Positions 18,701 to 27,278 of a DNA stretch of 64,000 bases are shown here, piece by piece; positions within the stretch are counted from its first letter, which is position 1, and each line of letters opens with the position of its first letter. This stretch comes from JARYLZ01 sp964388275 (GTDB lineage: Bacteria; Bacteroidota; Ignavibacteria; SZUA-365). A program made the position numbers and the translations under genes. The notes beneath the pieces are model-generated. The model had not been told where the DNA came from. It made no database searches and saw only the letters and a program-made list of their open reading frames with translations. Location: assembly GCA_964388275.1 (NCBI GenBank), contig CAYLZD010000016.1:1-64000 (forward strand). The letters run 5' to 3'.

Positions 18701-21410
18701 TCTGGAGGAGGGAGGATCCATAACCGGCACGGTCAAGATCGGAACGGTTCCGATTCCCGGCGCAAGGGTCCGCCTCTTCGACAATCCGGCCGATCCGGAT
18801 GCGTCTTCAGCCATGACCGACGGAAACGGCAGTTACTCTCTGCACAGGATACCGGTCGGCAGCCATGTTTTCCAGGCGGCCAAGTCGAAAAGCCAGTACG
18901 TGGGCGACACCGCCGCGGCCTCGGTCAAGAAAGGCCTGGCCACGATCGTGGATTTCCAGCTCACGTCCTACAACGATCTCGACATCACGAGTCTGTATGG
19001 ATTTCCGATTGAAGTATCCGCAATTGATTCGAGCGGAGGAGCGGTCAAACTCTCGGGAAGCTTCGTGGACCTGCCCTCAAACGGACAGTTCGCGCCGGAC
19101 GATTCCAATGCGTCCCTGCACTTTGCGAACGTGGCGGTCGTCGCCTCGTCGACCGCGAATCCGAACGGCATCCCTTACGCCGAGCCGGCTTCGTCGCCCC
19201 TGGTCACCAGCGTCAACAGCTGGAACCTGAGCGCATGGGGGCTGTACAAAGCGTCGCAGCACGATCAGAGCAACGGCGTCAGGGTAAGAAAGCAGTCCGA
19301 TCGCGGAGAGATTTTCGGCAGGGTATCCATCGACCCGTCATCCTACACTTTTTACGGCGGCTCGGTGGATTTCGGCAGCGGCAGAATTGGCCTGGCGACG
19401 AGTACGAGCGGCCCCGACAGGATGACCGTGCCCGCCCTCACTTCGGACGGATCGAACCCGCACGCCGATCCGTCGGGATTCTACGCGGGCGATGAAGCGG
19501 GCAATTCGCTCGGCTTCGACTACTACGATTTTCCGGCCGTGGCGGATTCATCGCTCTCGCGTTTCAACGTAGATACGCTTTCTCTCGCGACAGTGCTGCA
19601 CACCGATATACCGGCGATACTGACGCCGGATCTGGCCCTGGACGTCGGCGTCATACGCATTCACAAGAACTCGGTCGAAGCGCTCTCCTTCACCGACACC
19701 TTGTCGCTGCCTCTGGAAGGCACGTGGAAAATCCGGTCCAACAACTGGAAAATCGACAACGCGGGGCTGACCATGTCGACCGGCGCCGTCGACGCGGGTC
19801 CGCTCGACGTCACGTTCACCGGCATGAAGGTGACGCCGACGCAGCTTCTCTTCGGCGATTTCAACTTGCAGGAACTGCCGGTGGCGAACGTGACTGAAAT
19901 CACTGTCACGGGCGACGCGGCATTCGGCGTGGATGGAGGAACGGGAAGCTGGACGCTCGCGGTCGCGGCAAAACCCGGGGAGGAATCCTGCGGATACATT
20001 CCCGGTCTGCCCGGCTTCGCGGCGGGCCAGAGAATCGATTTCAACAACTTCTACACCCGCGCGAACGGCGCGCAGGGATTCTCGGTGAAAAGCGGGAATA
20101 CCGTCACCTTGTACAAGGTCGGCCAGTATTCGATCAATCAGTTCTTCCCGGCGAGCGGAATAATCCAGGTCGCCGGAAACCTGAATCTCAGCATCCCGAA
20201 CTTCCCGATAAAGAACTTCATCTGTTCCTACACGAAAAGCGGCGGACAGCTCGTATTCACTCCCGATCCGATGAGCGAGACGATTTCCGTGAACGGCGTG
20301 AAGATCAAGCTCGTCACGAGCGGGAACGGTCCGCAGATTTTCGACAATCAGGGCTTCCACAGCAAGGTGACGATATCCGAGGACGGCGCCTTCTCGTTCA
20401 ACTCCATGCTGCACAGGACTCTCTCGAAAATCGAAGCCGTGGTTGACGAGGGCTCCGAAATGCCTATAGGCACTGCGGTCAAGCTGGCGGATGCCGAAGG
20501 CGAAATGCATGTGAATAACAACGCCTGGACGAATTTCTGGTTCGAGGGAGATCTGATCAGCCCGAATCAGAGCGGCCGCCTGCGCTTCGACGTGGTTGGG
20601 GAGATCACCGCCAACAACCAGCAGATAGGCGTCGAGGACATCGAAACTCCGTTCGGCGACATATCCCTCGTATACAACTTCCAGCAGCAGCGCCTCGAGG
20701 GGAATCTCCACATCGAGCAGGAACTGAACGGGACCAAGGTGGAAGGCGACGCCACGCTGCTCGTGAGCGGCACGGGCAAGGGATGGTATTTCTTCGCCGG
20801 CTGCAGCTTCGAGATGCCGAATCCGAAATACGAGGGATCGGCAGCGCTGCTCTTCGGCAACTGGACTCTCGAAGCCGAACAGCTCAACCAGTTCATGGAA
20901 TACTCATACAAGAAGAAACCCCTCCCGTCGCAATTCCATACGTTGAACGGCTTCTTCTTCGAGGGCACGGTCAAATTCCCGCCTCCGGTGTTCTGCCCGA
21001 ATTTCGATTTCGACTTCGGACTCGTCTCCGCCCACCTCACGTGCCAGATAGGCGCCAACGCGAGACTGGGCATGAATTTCGGACCGGTAAACACTTATTT
21101 CGTCGCCTTCCGCGGCATCGGGAAACTTGAAGCCGGAATCGGGGCCTCGATAATCATCGCCTGCGCCGGTCTGACGGCCGGGATAGAAATAGAGCCCAAC
21201 ATAGAGGGGATGTACCAGTCGGACGGCACCTGGTACGTCATGGGCGACTTCCCGATCACTCTGTACGGCTCCACTTACGCCGGCTGGGGAATCTGCGACA
21301 GCGATTGCGACGGCCTGTGCGACAAGCATACCGCCAGCGCGAGCATACTCCTGGGTCTTCAGGCGTATGTCGGATCAGACGACAAGTATTTCAGATTCTA
21401 CTTCAAGTAG
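15732..21410 (+). CDS. Giant (1892 aa) secreted protein, TANFOR-like N-terminus with carboxypeptidase-regulatory-like modules
   Basis: The ATG at 15732 begins a clean signal peptide (LALAALMILWLGADARAQ); an earlier in-frame ATG at 15693 would bury it. The N-terminal domain has 'LPSPYLSDW...' and 'SIPPVVIPPGSHTF', reminiscent of TANFOR-type surface proteins of Bacteroidota. An FN3-like module follows (FQWSIVPLG...YELKVVEL; RSYAWRVRAFD), then several carboxypeptidase-regulatory/SpaA-like modules (ILGQVYRQ..., VVTGRVVDELGRPV, 'ITGTVKIGTVPIPGARVRLF'). Next comes about 900 residues of beta-rich, aromatic sequence with paired cysteines near the end (CDSDCDGLCD), finishing in the aromatic YFRFYFK. 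No T9SS sorting domain is visible. The next gene starts 8 bases later. Export and anchoring route are unknown; the TANFOR comparison is from memory of the motif. Confidence 0.72.
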   Translation: MTRTHLALAALMILWLGADARAQLSLVVQMDPLPSPYLSDWRSRPNTIRFVITNPTSSSISGRFQAYIEGDKRGRVAETKLDASIPPVVIPPGSHTFNAISARFIEEDAVRYIGSSKEEAEKSGRLPEDRFRLCVQFVGYDDPWAPLSNESCTSFEVRLLLPPSLIAPADRETVRAIPTFQWSIVPLGLGTFAHYELKVVELDPGQTNIASAIESNLPLIVRGTTMPVYQYMASDPVLEKGRSYAWRVRAFDPDGKMTFANKGFSEIRAFLYDPIVPPAIGGGVKPGVAPQISAAPIPPFSGLSYSYLPNFVFNNMTRAGGRLLTTFLKSHIPKARSIIEQSPAPSGGSKGFKLPVTPQVAPAQTQLGIQLATPAGKEATPLGGIHLKLYQCMKTNPQCIYYPFYIGGKMYDTRKLVATTTTQADGSFEFLFFATDSAGLIIQNTSVRCGGGEFAQIVTADVYRYYQIEVTDPHLCSPSDEFKIQPGEGADVGTIYSLVRWYNATIRVQDAVKGSTLNFMDVEVARLNRPFDVPPNEGELSPHQPSVFSSYVPGLQAIAKGKSSGNGEVKFRYLPINGGGSDKFQLIVTSPEQGAYYYAKKWRTFSVHFGFNEKDELDNNLPLAYTPIHNEDFDPSSLNAVIVAKVTPKKPRILGQVYRQDNPLQPVKNAQVQLWAWAGILPVQLKTVLTNDSGGFSFEDLNPTTNSAQFYFLKIVKYGFKDKVFPENLGTDAIRLDMGQQRHCGHVLIEPALVVTGRVVDELGRPVAANVRIGNGEFVHTKSYGIPAQAMNFYSPPPQNQMIQTVKNKTFTPSKALYALKLKQTPLLVLKEEFTSPAPYGFNWIYIVPDNMGMYYPETLAVILPQNAVDIGEFTVSIKLHRLAVRAVEMEFSQSQPKPVAKKKSGITAISYNLFIIPMPTLKVVQNARIRVNGQEPDSTDSGGTSYFAWSSPSDLAAIDIEGPPGSDFIPKQIQATVDESKGWNVMDVLLEEGGSITGTVKIGTVPIPGARVRLFDNPADPDASSAMTDGNGSYSLHRIPVGSHVFQAAKSKSQYVGDTAAASVKKGLATIVDFQLTSYNDLDITSLYGFPIEVSAIDSSGGAVKLSGSFVDLPSNGQFAPDDSNASLHFANVAVVASSTANPNGIPYAEPASSPLVTSVNSWNLSAWGLYKASQHDQSNGVRVRKQSDRGEIFGRVSIDPSSYTFYGGSVDFGSGRIGLATSTSGPDRMTVPALTSDGSNPHADPSGFYAGDEAGNSLGFDYYDFPAVADSSLSRFNVDTLSLATVLHTDIPAILTPDLALDVGVIRIHKNSVEALSFTDTLSLPLEGTWKIRSNNWKIDNAGLTMSTGAVDAGPLDVTFTGMKVTPTQLLFGDFNLQELPVANVTEITVTGDAAFGVDGGTGSWTLAVAAKPGEESCGYIPGLPGFAAGQRIDFNNFYTRANGAQGFSVKSGNTVTLYKVGQYSINQFFPASGIIQVAGNLNLSIPNFPIKNFICSYTKSGGQLVFTPDPMSETISVNGVKIKLVTSGNGPQIFDNQGFHSKVTISEDGAFSFNSMLHRTLSKIEAVVDEGSEMPIGTAVKLADAEGEMHVNNNAWTNFWFEGDLISPNQSGRLRFDVVGEITANNQQIGVEDIETPFGDISLVYNFQQQRLEGNLHIEQELNGTKVEGDATLLVSGTGKGWYFFAGCSFEMPNPKYEGSAALLFGNWTLEAEQLNQFMEYSYKKKPLPSQFHTLNGFFFEGTVKFPPPVFCPNFDFDFGLVSAHLTCQIGANARLGMNFGPVNTYFVAFRGIGKLEAGIGASIIIACAGLTAGIEIEPNIEGMYQSDGTWYVMGDFPITLYGSTYAGWGICDSDCDGLCDKHTASASILLGLQAYVGSDDKYFRFYFK

Positions 21411-21418
21411 GAATGGGC

Positions 21419-23497
21419 ATGAAAACGAATCTCCGGTTACTACCTACACGCAGCGAGCGCCGGAACGGGAAATCGGCCGCCACGGCGTCCCTCATCTTTT
21501 TACTAACCTTGGTTGCAACGCCGCCATCGCCGGCGCAGAAGGCAGGGCTCGCGCATTCGGGGCCCCGAGGCATATGGGTAGACCTCGGCGCCAAGATCCT
21601 GCCGGCGAATCTCGACGGTAAAACCGTTGTTTCATACAGGGTGGAAAGGCGGGAGAAGGGCGCCAAAAACTGGACGAAACTCGCCGACGTCGCGGGTCCC
21701 TCCACACAATTCGAACTGGAGCAGTCGCTCAAGTCGCGGATTTTCCTGTTCCCCGAGCTGGGTTCGATTACAATCAACATCCCCGAGCTGTGGAAGGCGA
21801 TAGAAACAACGCGTGATATTGCGGCGGCTCGCATAGCCGGAACCATGCTCCCGGTGCAGGCGGCGCTGGGTGTGCGCTGGCTGGACAGCACTGTACAGCA
21901 AGGCAGAATCTATGAATACCGGGTGGCGCGAATCGCGGACGACGGCACGGCCTCGGGCGAATTCACCACGAAATCGATCTCCTATCCTCAGCCGGTCTTT
22001 GTTGCGCCGCTTTTAAGCGGCAACGTCGAAGGAAGCGCGACGGAAGCGATCGTGGTGTGGCGCGCCGGCGCGGGCGTCAGGCCGGCGACGTTCACCATTT
22101 TCCGACGCGAGGGCATAAGCGGACCATTTTCCCTGCTGAATGAAAATCTGCGCGACTCCTGCTGCGTTGTGAGCGCCTCTCTGCTGCTGGAGAGAGACAC
22201 GCTTCTCTGCCGTGTGATCGACAGGACGGTGAAGCCGGGGATTGTTTACCAATACTATCTGAAGCCGACGGACTACTTCCGGAATCCCGGCAGAGAAAGC
22301 GACACGGCCACGATTATAACCTTCAACATGGCGCATGTGCCGCTTCCGCAGAGGATGAAAGCCCGGTCCGTCGACACCGCCGGCCTGCAGCTCCGATGGA
22401 CGCTGTACGACACTTCTGCGGTTCATGGCATAGTCATAGAGCGCAGCATCGACCTCGACACCGGGTACGTCCGGCTGTTCACCGCCGCTCCTGCCGACAC
22501 CGGTTTCATCGACGTTACAGTGAATCCCATGGAGCGATATTACTACAGGTTGCGGCTGGTCGGCCCCGGCGGACTGCTTTCCCCTCCGAGCGCTACGATT
22601 ATGGGACATTTCCGGAGCAGCGCCACGCCGCCCCCGCCCTCTGGCGTTACGGCGACCGGAATTTCCGGAGGGATACTGCTTTCCTGGATGGACGAGGAAA
22701 GCGATCTCATCGAAGGATATCACGTGCTGCGGGCGGAAGGGATCGGGGATGAGCTTCGCCTGGTGTCGCCCATGCTCCCGCCCGAGGCGAGGAAGTTCAC
22801 CGACACTCTCGGCCTGCAGGGCGGATATACATACGCCTATTGCGTGCAGGCGATCAGCACAAGCCATGTGCCGGGCGTTTACTCCGACACGGTGACTGCC
22901 CAGGCCGTGATTCCGATGGCAATGTCCGCCCCGATGGGACTGCATTCTCAGGTCGACGACAACCGTGTTTATCTTTTCTGGAAGGGGCAAGCCGGCCGGG
23001 ATGCAGGACTCGCGGGATACAGGGTTTACAGACGGGAAGCCGGTGAAGCGAGATGGAAGCCCCTGACCGACACGTTGCTTTACGCATGGCAGAACAATTT
23101 CCAGGACGACCGGATCACTCCCGGAAAGAAATACGCCTACTCGGTCCGCGCGTTTTCAATCACCGGAGACAGCAGCGCTATGAGCGCGGCGGCATTTGCG
23201 GTTCCGCCTCTGCCATCCGTATATCCGCCGGCCAATCTCAAGGCGCGCGTCGTGAAAAGAGACGTGGTCCTCAAATGGGACGAGGTGGCGCAGCCGGCGG
23301 CCACCGGATTCAAATTGTACCGCTACACGCGCGGTTCGAGGCCATCCCTTGTAGCGACGCTGAAAACCGACGATCTGGAATACACCGACACAAAGCCGGG
23401 GGCCGTGTCGCCGGTTTTCTACTATCTGACGACGACAGGAAAACACGGGGCCGAGAGCGAACCGGGACCCGAAACCTCCATTCTGCTCGGCCGCTGA
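21419..23497 (+). CDS. Secreted fibronectin type III repeat protein
   Basis: About 692 residues with a signal peptide (TASLIFLLTLVATPPSPAQ) and a chain of fibronectin type III-like modules (for example 'SYRVERREKGAKNWTKLADV', 'GIVIERSIDLDTGYVRLF', 'LAGYRVYRREAGEARWKPLT', 'GFKLYRYTRGSRPS'). Two ATGs are close together (21413 and 21419); the second is chosen because AGGA lies 6 bases upstream. The long open frame reaching back to 21305 overlaps the previous gene and is not real. It is 8 bases downstream of the 1892-residue protein, so the two are surely co-transcribed and probably form one surface assembly. There is no obvious T9SS tail (ends SEPGPETSILLGR). Confidence 0.78.
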   Translation: MKTNLRLLPTRSERRNGKSAATASLIFLLTLVATPPSPAQKAGLAHSGPRGIWVDLGAKILPANLDGKTVVSYRVERREKGAKNWTKLADVAGPSTQFELEQSLKSRIFLFPELGSITINIPELWKAIETTRDIAAARIAGTMLPVQAALGVRWLDSTVQQGRIYEYRVARIADDGTASGEFTTKSISYPQPVFVAPLLSGNVEGSATEAIVVWRAGAGVRPATFTIFRREGISGPFSLLNENLRDSCCVVSASLLLERDTLLCRVIDRTVKPGIVYQYYLKPTDYFRNPGRESDTATIITFNMAHVPLPQRMKARSVDTAGLQLRWTLYDTSAVHGIVIERSIDLDTGYVRLFTAAPADTGFIDVTVNPMERYYYRLRLVGPGGLLSPPSATIMGHFRSSATPPPPSGVTATGISGGILLSWMDEESDLIEGYHVLRAEGIGDELRLVSPMLPPEARKFTDTLGLQGGYTYAYCVQAISTSHVPGVYSDTVTAQAVIPMAMSAPMGLHSQVDDNRVYLFWKGQAGRDAGLAGYRVYRREAGEARWKPLTDTLLYAWQNNFQDDRITPGKKYAYSVRAFSITGDSSAMSAAAFAVPPLPSVYPPANLKARVVKRDVVLKWDEVAQPAATGFKLYRYTRGSRPSLVATLKTDDLEYTDTKPGAVSPVFYYLTTTGKHGAESEPGPETSILLGR

Positions 23498-23507
23498 GGA
23501 TTGCATT

Positions 23508-23526
23508 CAGGCCGGTCACCGGCCTG
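23508..23526. terminator. Hairpin between convergent genes, possible terminator
   Basis: A perfect 8-bp CAGGCCGG/CCGGCCTG stem with a 3-base loop lies in the 71-base gap between the FN3 gene and the response regulator gene. No U-rich tract follows on either strand, so termination activity is uncertain. Confidence 0.4.
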
Positions 23527-23568
23527 CAAACTCGAGAATTTATGTTCCGCAGCGCTTCCAGCCGGCGG

Positions 23569-24225
23569 TCAGAGTTTCTGTCTGTTGTCCAGCGCGAAGC
23601 GCAGAAGCGAGAAGCTTCCGTGCAACTTCAGCTTCGTGGCTATGTTGGCCCTGTGACGTTCCACGGTACGCGGGCTGATGGAAAGTTCGGCGGCGATTTC
23701 CCTGGTGGACATATCCCTCGAAATCATGCGCAGGACGTTTCTTTCCGTCGTAGTCAGGAGGTGAAGCCTCGATAACTGTTCGCTGACGGCGGAATCGGCT
23801 TTGCCGCCGTTGATGACAGCGCCGGTCAGATCCGGACTGATGAAGTAATCGCCTTCGGCGACGCGGTGTATGCAGCGGAGTATGTCCTGGGCGGCGCTGT
23901 CCTTCAGGATATAACCGAGCGCGCCGGCCTCGATCGCCTTTGCGCAGATTTCCCTGTCGTCGAAAACGGTGAGAATGACGATGCTTGTCGGCAATTCGGC
24001 TTTTCGCACCTCGGTGGCTATCTCGATTCCACTCTTGTGCGGCATGGAAATATCCAGGACGGCGATGCGTGGTTTGTGTTCGCATATCGCCTCCCACGCC
24101 GCCCGTCCGTCCGGCGCATCCGCCAGCAAACGGAGCCGATGATCGGAGTCGATCATATCCCTCAGACCTTTCCGGACCACGGGGTGGTCATCGGCTATGA
24201 CAACAGTTATACGCGCATCATCCAT
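23569..24225 (-). CDS. NarL/FixJ-type response regulator with LuxR-like HTH
   Basis: A 218-residue two-domain regulator. The receiver domain has the acidic pair Asp12/Asp13, the phospho-acceptor Asp58 (VLDIS), Thr86 and Lys108 (ILKD), so it looks phosphorylatable. The C-terminal LuxR-type helix-turn-helix has 'LTTTERNVLRMI' and 'STREIAAELSISPRTVERHR'. It would bind DNA as a dimer after phosphorylation. No histidine kinase is nearby, so it is an orphan in this window; the partner must be elsewhere. It converges with the FN3 gene. Whether it controls the surface genes nearby cannot be told. Confidence 0.92.
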   Translation of the reverse strand: MDDARITVVIADDHPVVRKGLRDMIDSDHRLRLLADAPDGRAAWEAICEHKPRIAVLDISMPHKSGIEIATEVRKAELPTSIVILTVFDDREICAKAIEAGALGYILKDSAAQDILRCIHRVAEGDYFISPDLTGAVINGGKADSAVSEQLSRLHLLTTTERNVLRMISRDMSTREIAAELSISPRTVERHRANIATKLKLHGSFSLLRFALDNRQKL

Positions 24226-24343
24226 GCTGACTGACTCATATGATCAGCGAAAATACGAAATACCGGATACGAGACGCCACACCGGGCGAGAGAAACAACG
24301 CGTTGAATCCCCGGCCCGGGCGTCCGGACGGGCGGCCGCGGTG

Positions 24344-25897
24344 TCACTTCGTATCATCCATATCGAACTCCCTATCCGGAGGCCTGATGCGGTCGTGCAT
24401 GTTTCTAAGCGCGTCGAAGGCGGACCGGCTTCCCCTATAGGCAGCGCTGCGATACAATCGCGCCGCGGCGCCCGCATCGGCCGGCACGCCGCGTCCTTGC
24501 TCGAAGCAAAAGGCCAATGCGACACGCGCGATGATCGAGCCGTGACGATCCGCCGTTCGCAACAGGTCCAGCGCTTCCGTCGTGTAAGTGGAAGCGGAAT
24601 CCAGCAAGGCGGGCGACGCGGCGAGACGCACGGCGGCTTCCCTGTCACCGGCTTCCGCCGCCGTCCTCCACAGGGCCGCGGCAGCCCGGGGATCGCGCTC
24701 CGTCCATCGCCCCGCCTGCCTGCGCAGGCCGAGGTGAAGCACGGCCCGGAGCAGACCGCCTCGAGCCGCCGCCGCCAGAAGGTCCAGGGCCTGGTATTCG
24801 GTTATGGTGCGGTCGATGCCGAGCGCAAACAACTCGGCCTGAACGAATTGCGCAACGGGATCTCCATCGGCGACGCGTCGGCGCAGCGCCTGTTGAAACG
24901 GCGGCGGGGACGCGAGCGACCAGAGGAGATGCAATGCGGCCGGCGCATAGAGGTAGACGGCGCGAATGTATTCGGCCGCCGTCAGCACGGGATCAGCGGG
25001 TGTTATCAGACCTTCGGCCCTGCAGCGGGCAAGCAACATCACGACTTCGGGATTCCCGAATGCGAGCGCGCTGTCGAGCAACGCGAGTTCCGGAGCATTC
25101 GTCTTCCTGGCCGAGACAGCGCCGAGAAGCAGAAGCGAATCGTTACCTGAAAGGCCGGCGGTCATCACGGCCGTGCGGGCCAGCATGTTCATTTCCGGTT
25201 GCCGCGCCTCGAAACTGTCCGCGCTGAAATCCAGCAGAACCGGTTTCCATGCAGCGAAGCCGCTGCTCCGCTCCGAACCGGCCGGGCCGGGATCGCCGGT
25301 TTCATCCTCGCTTGATTTTCCGGCGCGCCGTGTAATTTCATCGATCACTTCCCTGGAAGCGGCGTAGCCCGAATCCGCCGCCGCCTTGATCCAGTACGCC
25401 GCCCGTTTCCAATCCCTGGGGACCACGAGATCTTCGGTGTACATCATTCCCAGCAGATGCCTGGCCTCGTCCATTCCGTGTTCCGCCGCGAAGCTGATGC
25501 GGCGGAACGCTTCGAAGGGATCCCAATGGACGCCCCACCCGTTAACAAGGAGAAGACCCAGGTTGTAATTCGCGGGCGCAAGACCTTGATCGGCCGCCAG
25601 TCGTATCCAATGAGCCGCTTTGGTGGTATCGGGAGCATAGCCGTCCCCGAGCAGATACCGGAGACCGAGTTCGTGCCGGGCGAATGCATCGCCCTCGTTC
25701 GCCTGGCGGAGCAATTCCACCTCGCGCCACTGCTTCGCCGGATCCGGATTCCGCGGCAGGGTCCGGGCGCGGCCGGATCCATTATCCCTGAAGACGGGGC
25801 TTTCGGGATTCCTCTGACCCGCGGCCGCGGGGGAGAGAAGGATAATCGCGACCGCTGCGATCACTACCCGGAAGGCCATCCCCGGTCTGATACCCAC
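24344..25897 (-). CDS. Secreted Sel1-repeat (TPR-like) protein
   Basis: About 517 residues from a GTG at 25897. Sel1-like repeats are clear in the first half: 'ARHELGLRYLLGDGYAPDTT', 'APANYNLGLLLVNGWGVHWD', 'DEARHLLGMMYTEDLVVPRD'. More degenerate helical repeats follow to the C-terminus, including 'ARVALAFCFEQGRGVPADAG'. A signal peptide (FRVVIAAVAIILLSPAAAG) puts it in the periplasm. Start choice: GTG 25897 has GAGGGAG 6 bases upstream; a TTG at 25918 (which would overlap the previous stop as TTGA) and an ATG at 25879 are alternatives. Sel1 repeats are protein-protein scaffolds; no catalytic domain is seen. It follows directly after a propeller-protein gene and is likely in the same transcript. 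Confidence 0.8.
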   Translation of the reverse strand: MGIRPGMAFRVVIAAVAIILLSPAAAGQRNPESPVFRDNGSGRARTLPRNPDPAKQWREVELLRQANEGDAFARHELGLRYLLGDGYAPDTTKAAHWIRLAADQGLAPANYNLGLLLVNGWGVHWDPFEAFRRISFAAEHGMDEARHLLGMMYTEDLVVPRDWKRAAYWIKAAADSGYAASREVIDEITRRAGKSSEDETGDPGPAGSERSSGFAAWKPVLLDFSADSFEARQPEMNMLARTAVMTAGLSGNDSLLLLGAVSARKTNAPELALLDSALAFGNPEVVMLLARCRAEGLITPADPVLTAAEYIRAVYLYAPAALHLLWSLASPPPFQQALRRRVADGDPVAQFVQAELFALGIDRTITEYQALDLLAAAARGGLLRAVLHLGLRRQAGRWTERDPRAAAALWRTAAEAGDREAAVRLAASPALLDSASTYTTEALDLLRTADRHGSIIARVALAFCFEQGRGVPADAGAAARLYRSAAYRGSRSAFDALRNMHDRIRPPDREFDMDDTK

Positions 25898-25914
25898 TTT
25901 ACACTCCCTCGTGT

Positions 25915-26865
25915 TCAATCCGACCGGGGAATTCTGATGATGGTCCCGTCGCGTCCCACCGCTATCATGAAGCGATCGCCCGAGGAGGTGATGGACAGGA
26001 TCTCGGCGGCATCCGTATCGCTATGCAACAGCCACCGCCCTTTTACGGGATCATAGCGCGATATCACTCCGCCGGCGCCCACCGCCCAACCGACCCCCTC
26101 GGAATCGAAATACAATCTATTGATGCGTTTTCCGTACGCGGGATACTCTTTCCAGCTGGCGCCGGCGTCGGTAGTCCGCGCAATGCGGCCGTCGAACAGC
26201 GCCACCCAGCATTCCCCGGGTGAAACCGCCCACAAGGCGGTCGCAGGCAGCGCGGAGACCCGCGGAATCGGCACCCAATCCAGGCCGCCGTTCGTGGTCC
26301 TCAGCAAAGCGCCTTGCATCGAGGAGCACCACCCGTGAAGCGTGTCGGAAAAAGAAATCGCATCGAGCAGCTGTTTTGTGCCCGGGTTCTGGGACGTCCA
26401 CGTTTCCCCGGAGTCGGTCGAGGCAAGTATCAGACCGCCGGGACCGCTGAGCCATACGCGTGGAGGCGCCGCCGCCATGCCCGGGAGGTGAGCATTCCCC
26501 TCGATGTGGATTTTTCTCCAGTTTCGGCCGGTGTCATCGCTGACGAAGACGCTCGACCAGAATCCGGCGGCCACGACGCGCGCAGGCGAAAGGAAGCGGA
26601 CATTCCTGAAGGCGAACTGGTCTGAGGATCGCGTGGGGGTCCACGTCCTGCCTCCGTCGTTGCTGCGCTGAATAACGCCATAATCGCCCACGGCGATTCC
26701 GGTCGAAGAGTCGGCGAAGTCGACGTCCCACATCGAGGTTTTCGTGATCTCCGGCACCGGCGCCGGCCGCGTCTGTGCGCAAGCTCCCGGAATCGAGAGC
26801 GCCAGAACGGCGAAAGTCTTCAGCAGAAGCCGCCTCGCATGCTTTATGTTCTGAATCGTGCTCAT
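25915..26865 (-). CDS. Ycf48/BNR-like beta-propeller secreted protein
   Basis: 316 residues with a signal peptide (LLLKTFAVLALSIPGACAQ). Repeated propeller blades carry Asp-box-like 'S.DGG.TW' elements: SNDGGRTWTP, 'SDDTGRNWRK', 'STDSGETWTS', 'TTNGGLDWVP', 'TTDAGASWKE'. Blade linkers such as 'DVDFADSSTGIAVGDYGVI' and 'GVGWAVGAGGVI' match the Ycf48/HCF136 family, whose photosynthetic members assist photosystem II assembly. In non-photosynthetic bacteria, relatives are secreted propellers of unknown role, and nothing here indicates photosynthesis. The gene is immediately upstream of, and nearly overlaps, the Sel1-repeat gene. Confidence 0.8.
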   Translation of the reverse strand: MSTIQNIKHARRLLLKTFAVLALSIPGACAQTRPAPVPEITKTSMWDVDFADSSTGIAVGDYGVIQRSNDGGRTWTPTRSSDQFAFRNVRFLSPARVVAAGFWSSVFVSDDTGRNWRKIHIEGNAHLPGMAAAPPRVWLSGPGGLILASTDSGETWTSQNPGTKQLLDAISFSDTLHGWCSSMQGALLRTTNGGLDWVPIPRVSALPATALWAVSPGECWVALFDGRIARTTDAGASWKEYPAYGKRINRLYFDSEGVGWAVGAGGVISRYDPVKGRWLLHSDTDAAEILSITSSGDRFMIAVGRDGTIIRIPRSD

Positions 26866-27065
26866 TGCTTTCTCTGTCGCAACCGCGTATTCTGCTTTAC
26901 CTTCGTCCTCCGGAAACCGATTCGCGCTTCATCCGATCCGACAAATTTCGCCCGCATTCCACTCCTCCATCGTTCAGTCGTCCGTCAGCACTGATGCCTG
27001 GCGCCGCATCAACAATATAATTAAGGGACGAGTGAGGATATTTCCTATGTAATTCGGATGCGGCA

Positions 27066-27104
27066 CGAATAAAAAAGAGAACAAAGACGGGCGTCTTCGT
27101 TCTC
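27066..27104 (-). terminator. Minus-strand intrinsic terminator with no obvious gene
   Basis: On the minus strand a 12-of-13-pair stem (27077-27089 with 27092-27104, tight loop) is followed directly by TTTTTT then ATT. It has the form of a Rho-independent terminator, but the only gene feature upstream on that strand within 1.2 kb is opposite a plus-strand gene. It may end a small RNA. Confidence 0.6.
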
Positions 27105-27180
27105 CTGTGCCGGCGTCTGCCGGTTCGAATCATGCTCCCGACCATTGGAGGGACATCGGGACCGATTCTTATGGGAATCG
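27077..27180 (-). ncRNA. Candidate small RNA: hairpin cluster ending in a terminator
   Basis: Upstream of the minus-strand terminator lie three more stems: CCGGC/GCCGG (27110-27114 with 27119-27123), TCCCGA/TCGGGA (27135-27140 with 27156-27161) and CGATTC/GAATCG (27163-27168 with 27175-27180). Together they suggest a structured minus-strand transcript. I recognise no 6S, 4.5S, tmRNA or RNase P signature, and the 5' end is unknown. Inference only. Confidence 0.3.
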
Positions 27181-27278
27181 CAAAGTGAAGGGCTTTTTCG
27201 GAAGGTGCCGTTACTTGAGCCTGTTCATTGGTGGGATTGTGAGTCTATCCATCTTTTGGGTAGGTCCGATCACCTCAC

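Noticed and set aside
25915..26865. Ycf48-like protein as evidence for a photosynthetic green sulfur bacterium
   Set aside because: No photosystem or chlorophyll genes are present, and Ycf48/BNR-like propellers are common in non-photosynthetic bacteria.
27118..27143. tRNA-like T-loop word (GGTTCGAATC) followed by ...CCCGACCA
   Set aside because: The T-stem pairs at only 3 of 5 positions and no acceptor, D-arm or anticodon arm can be found in the preceding 75 bases.
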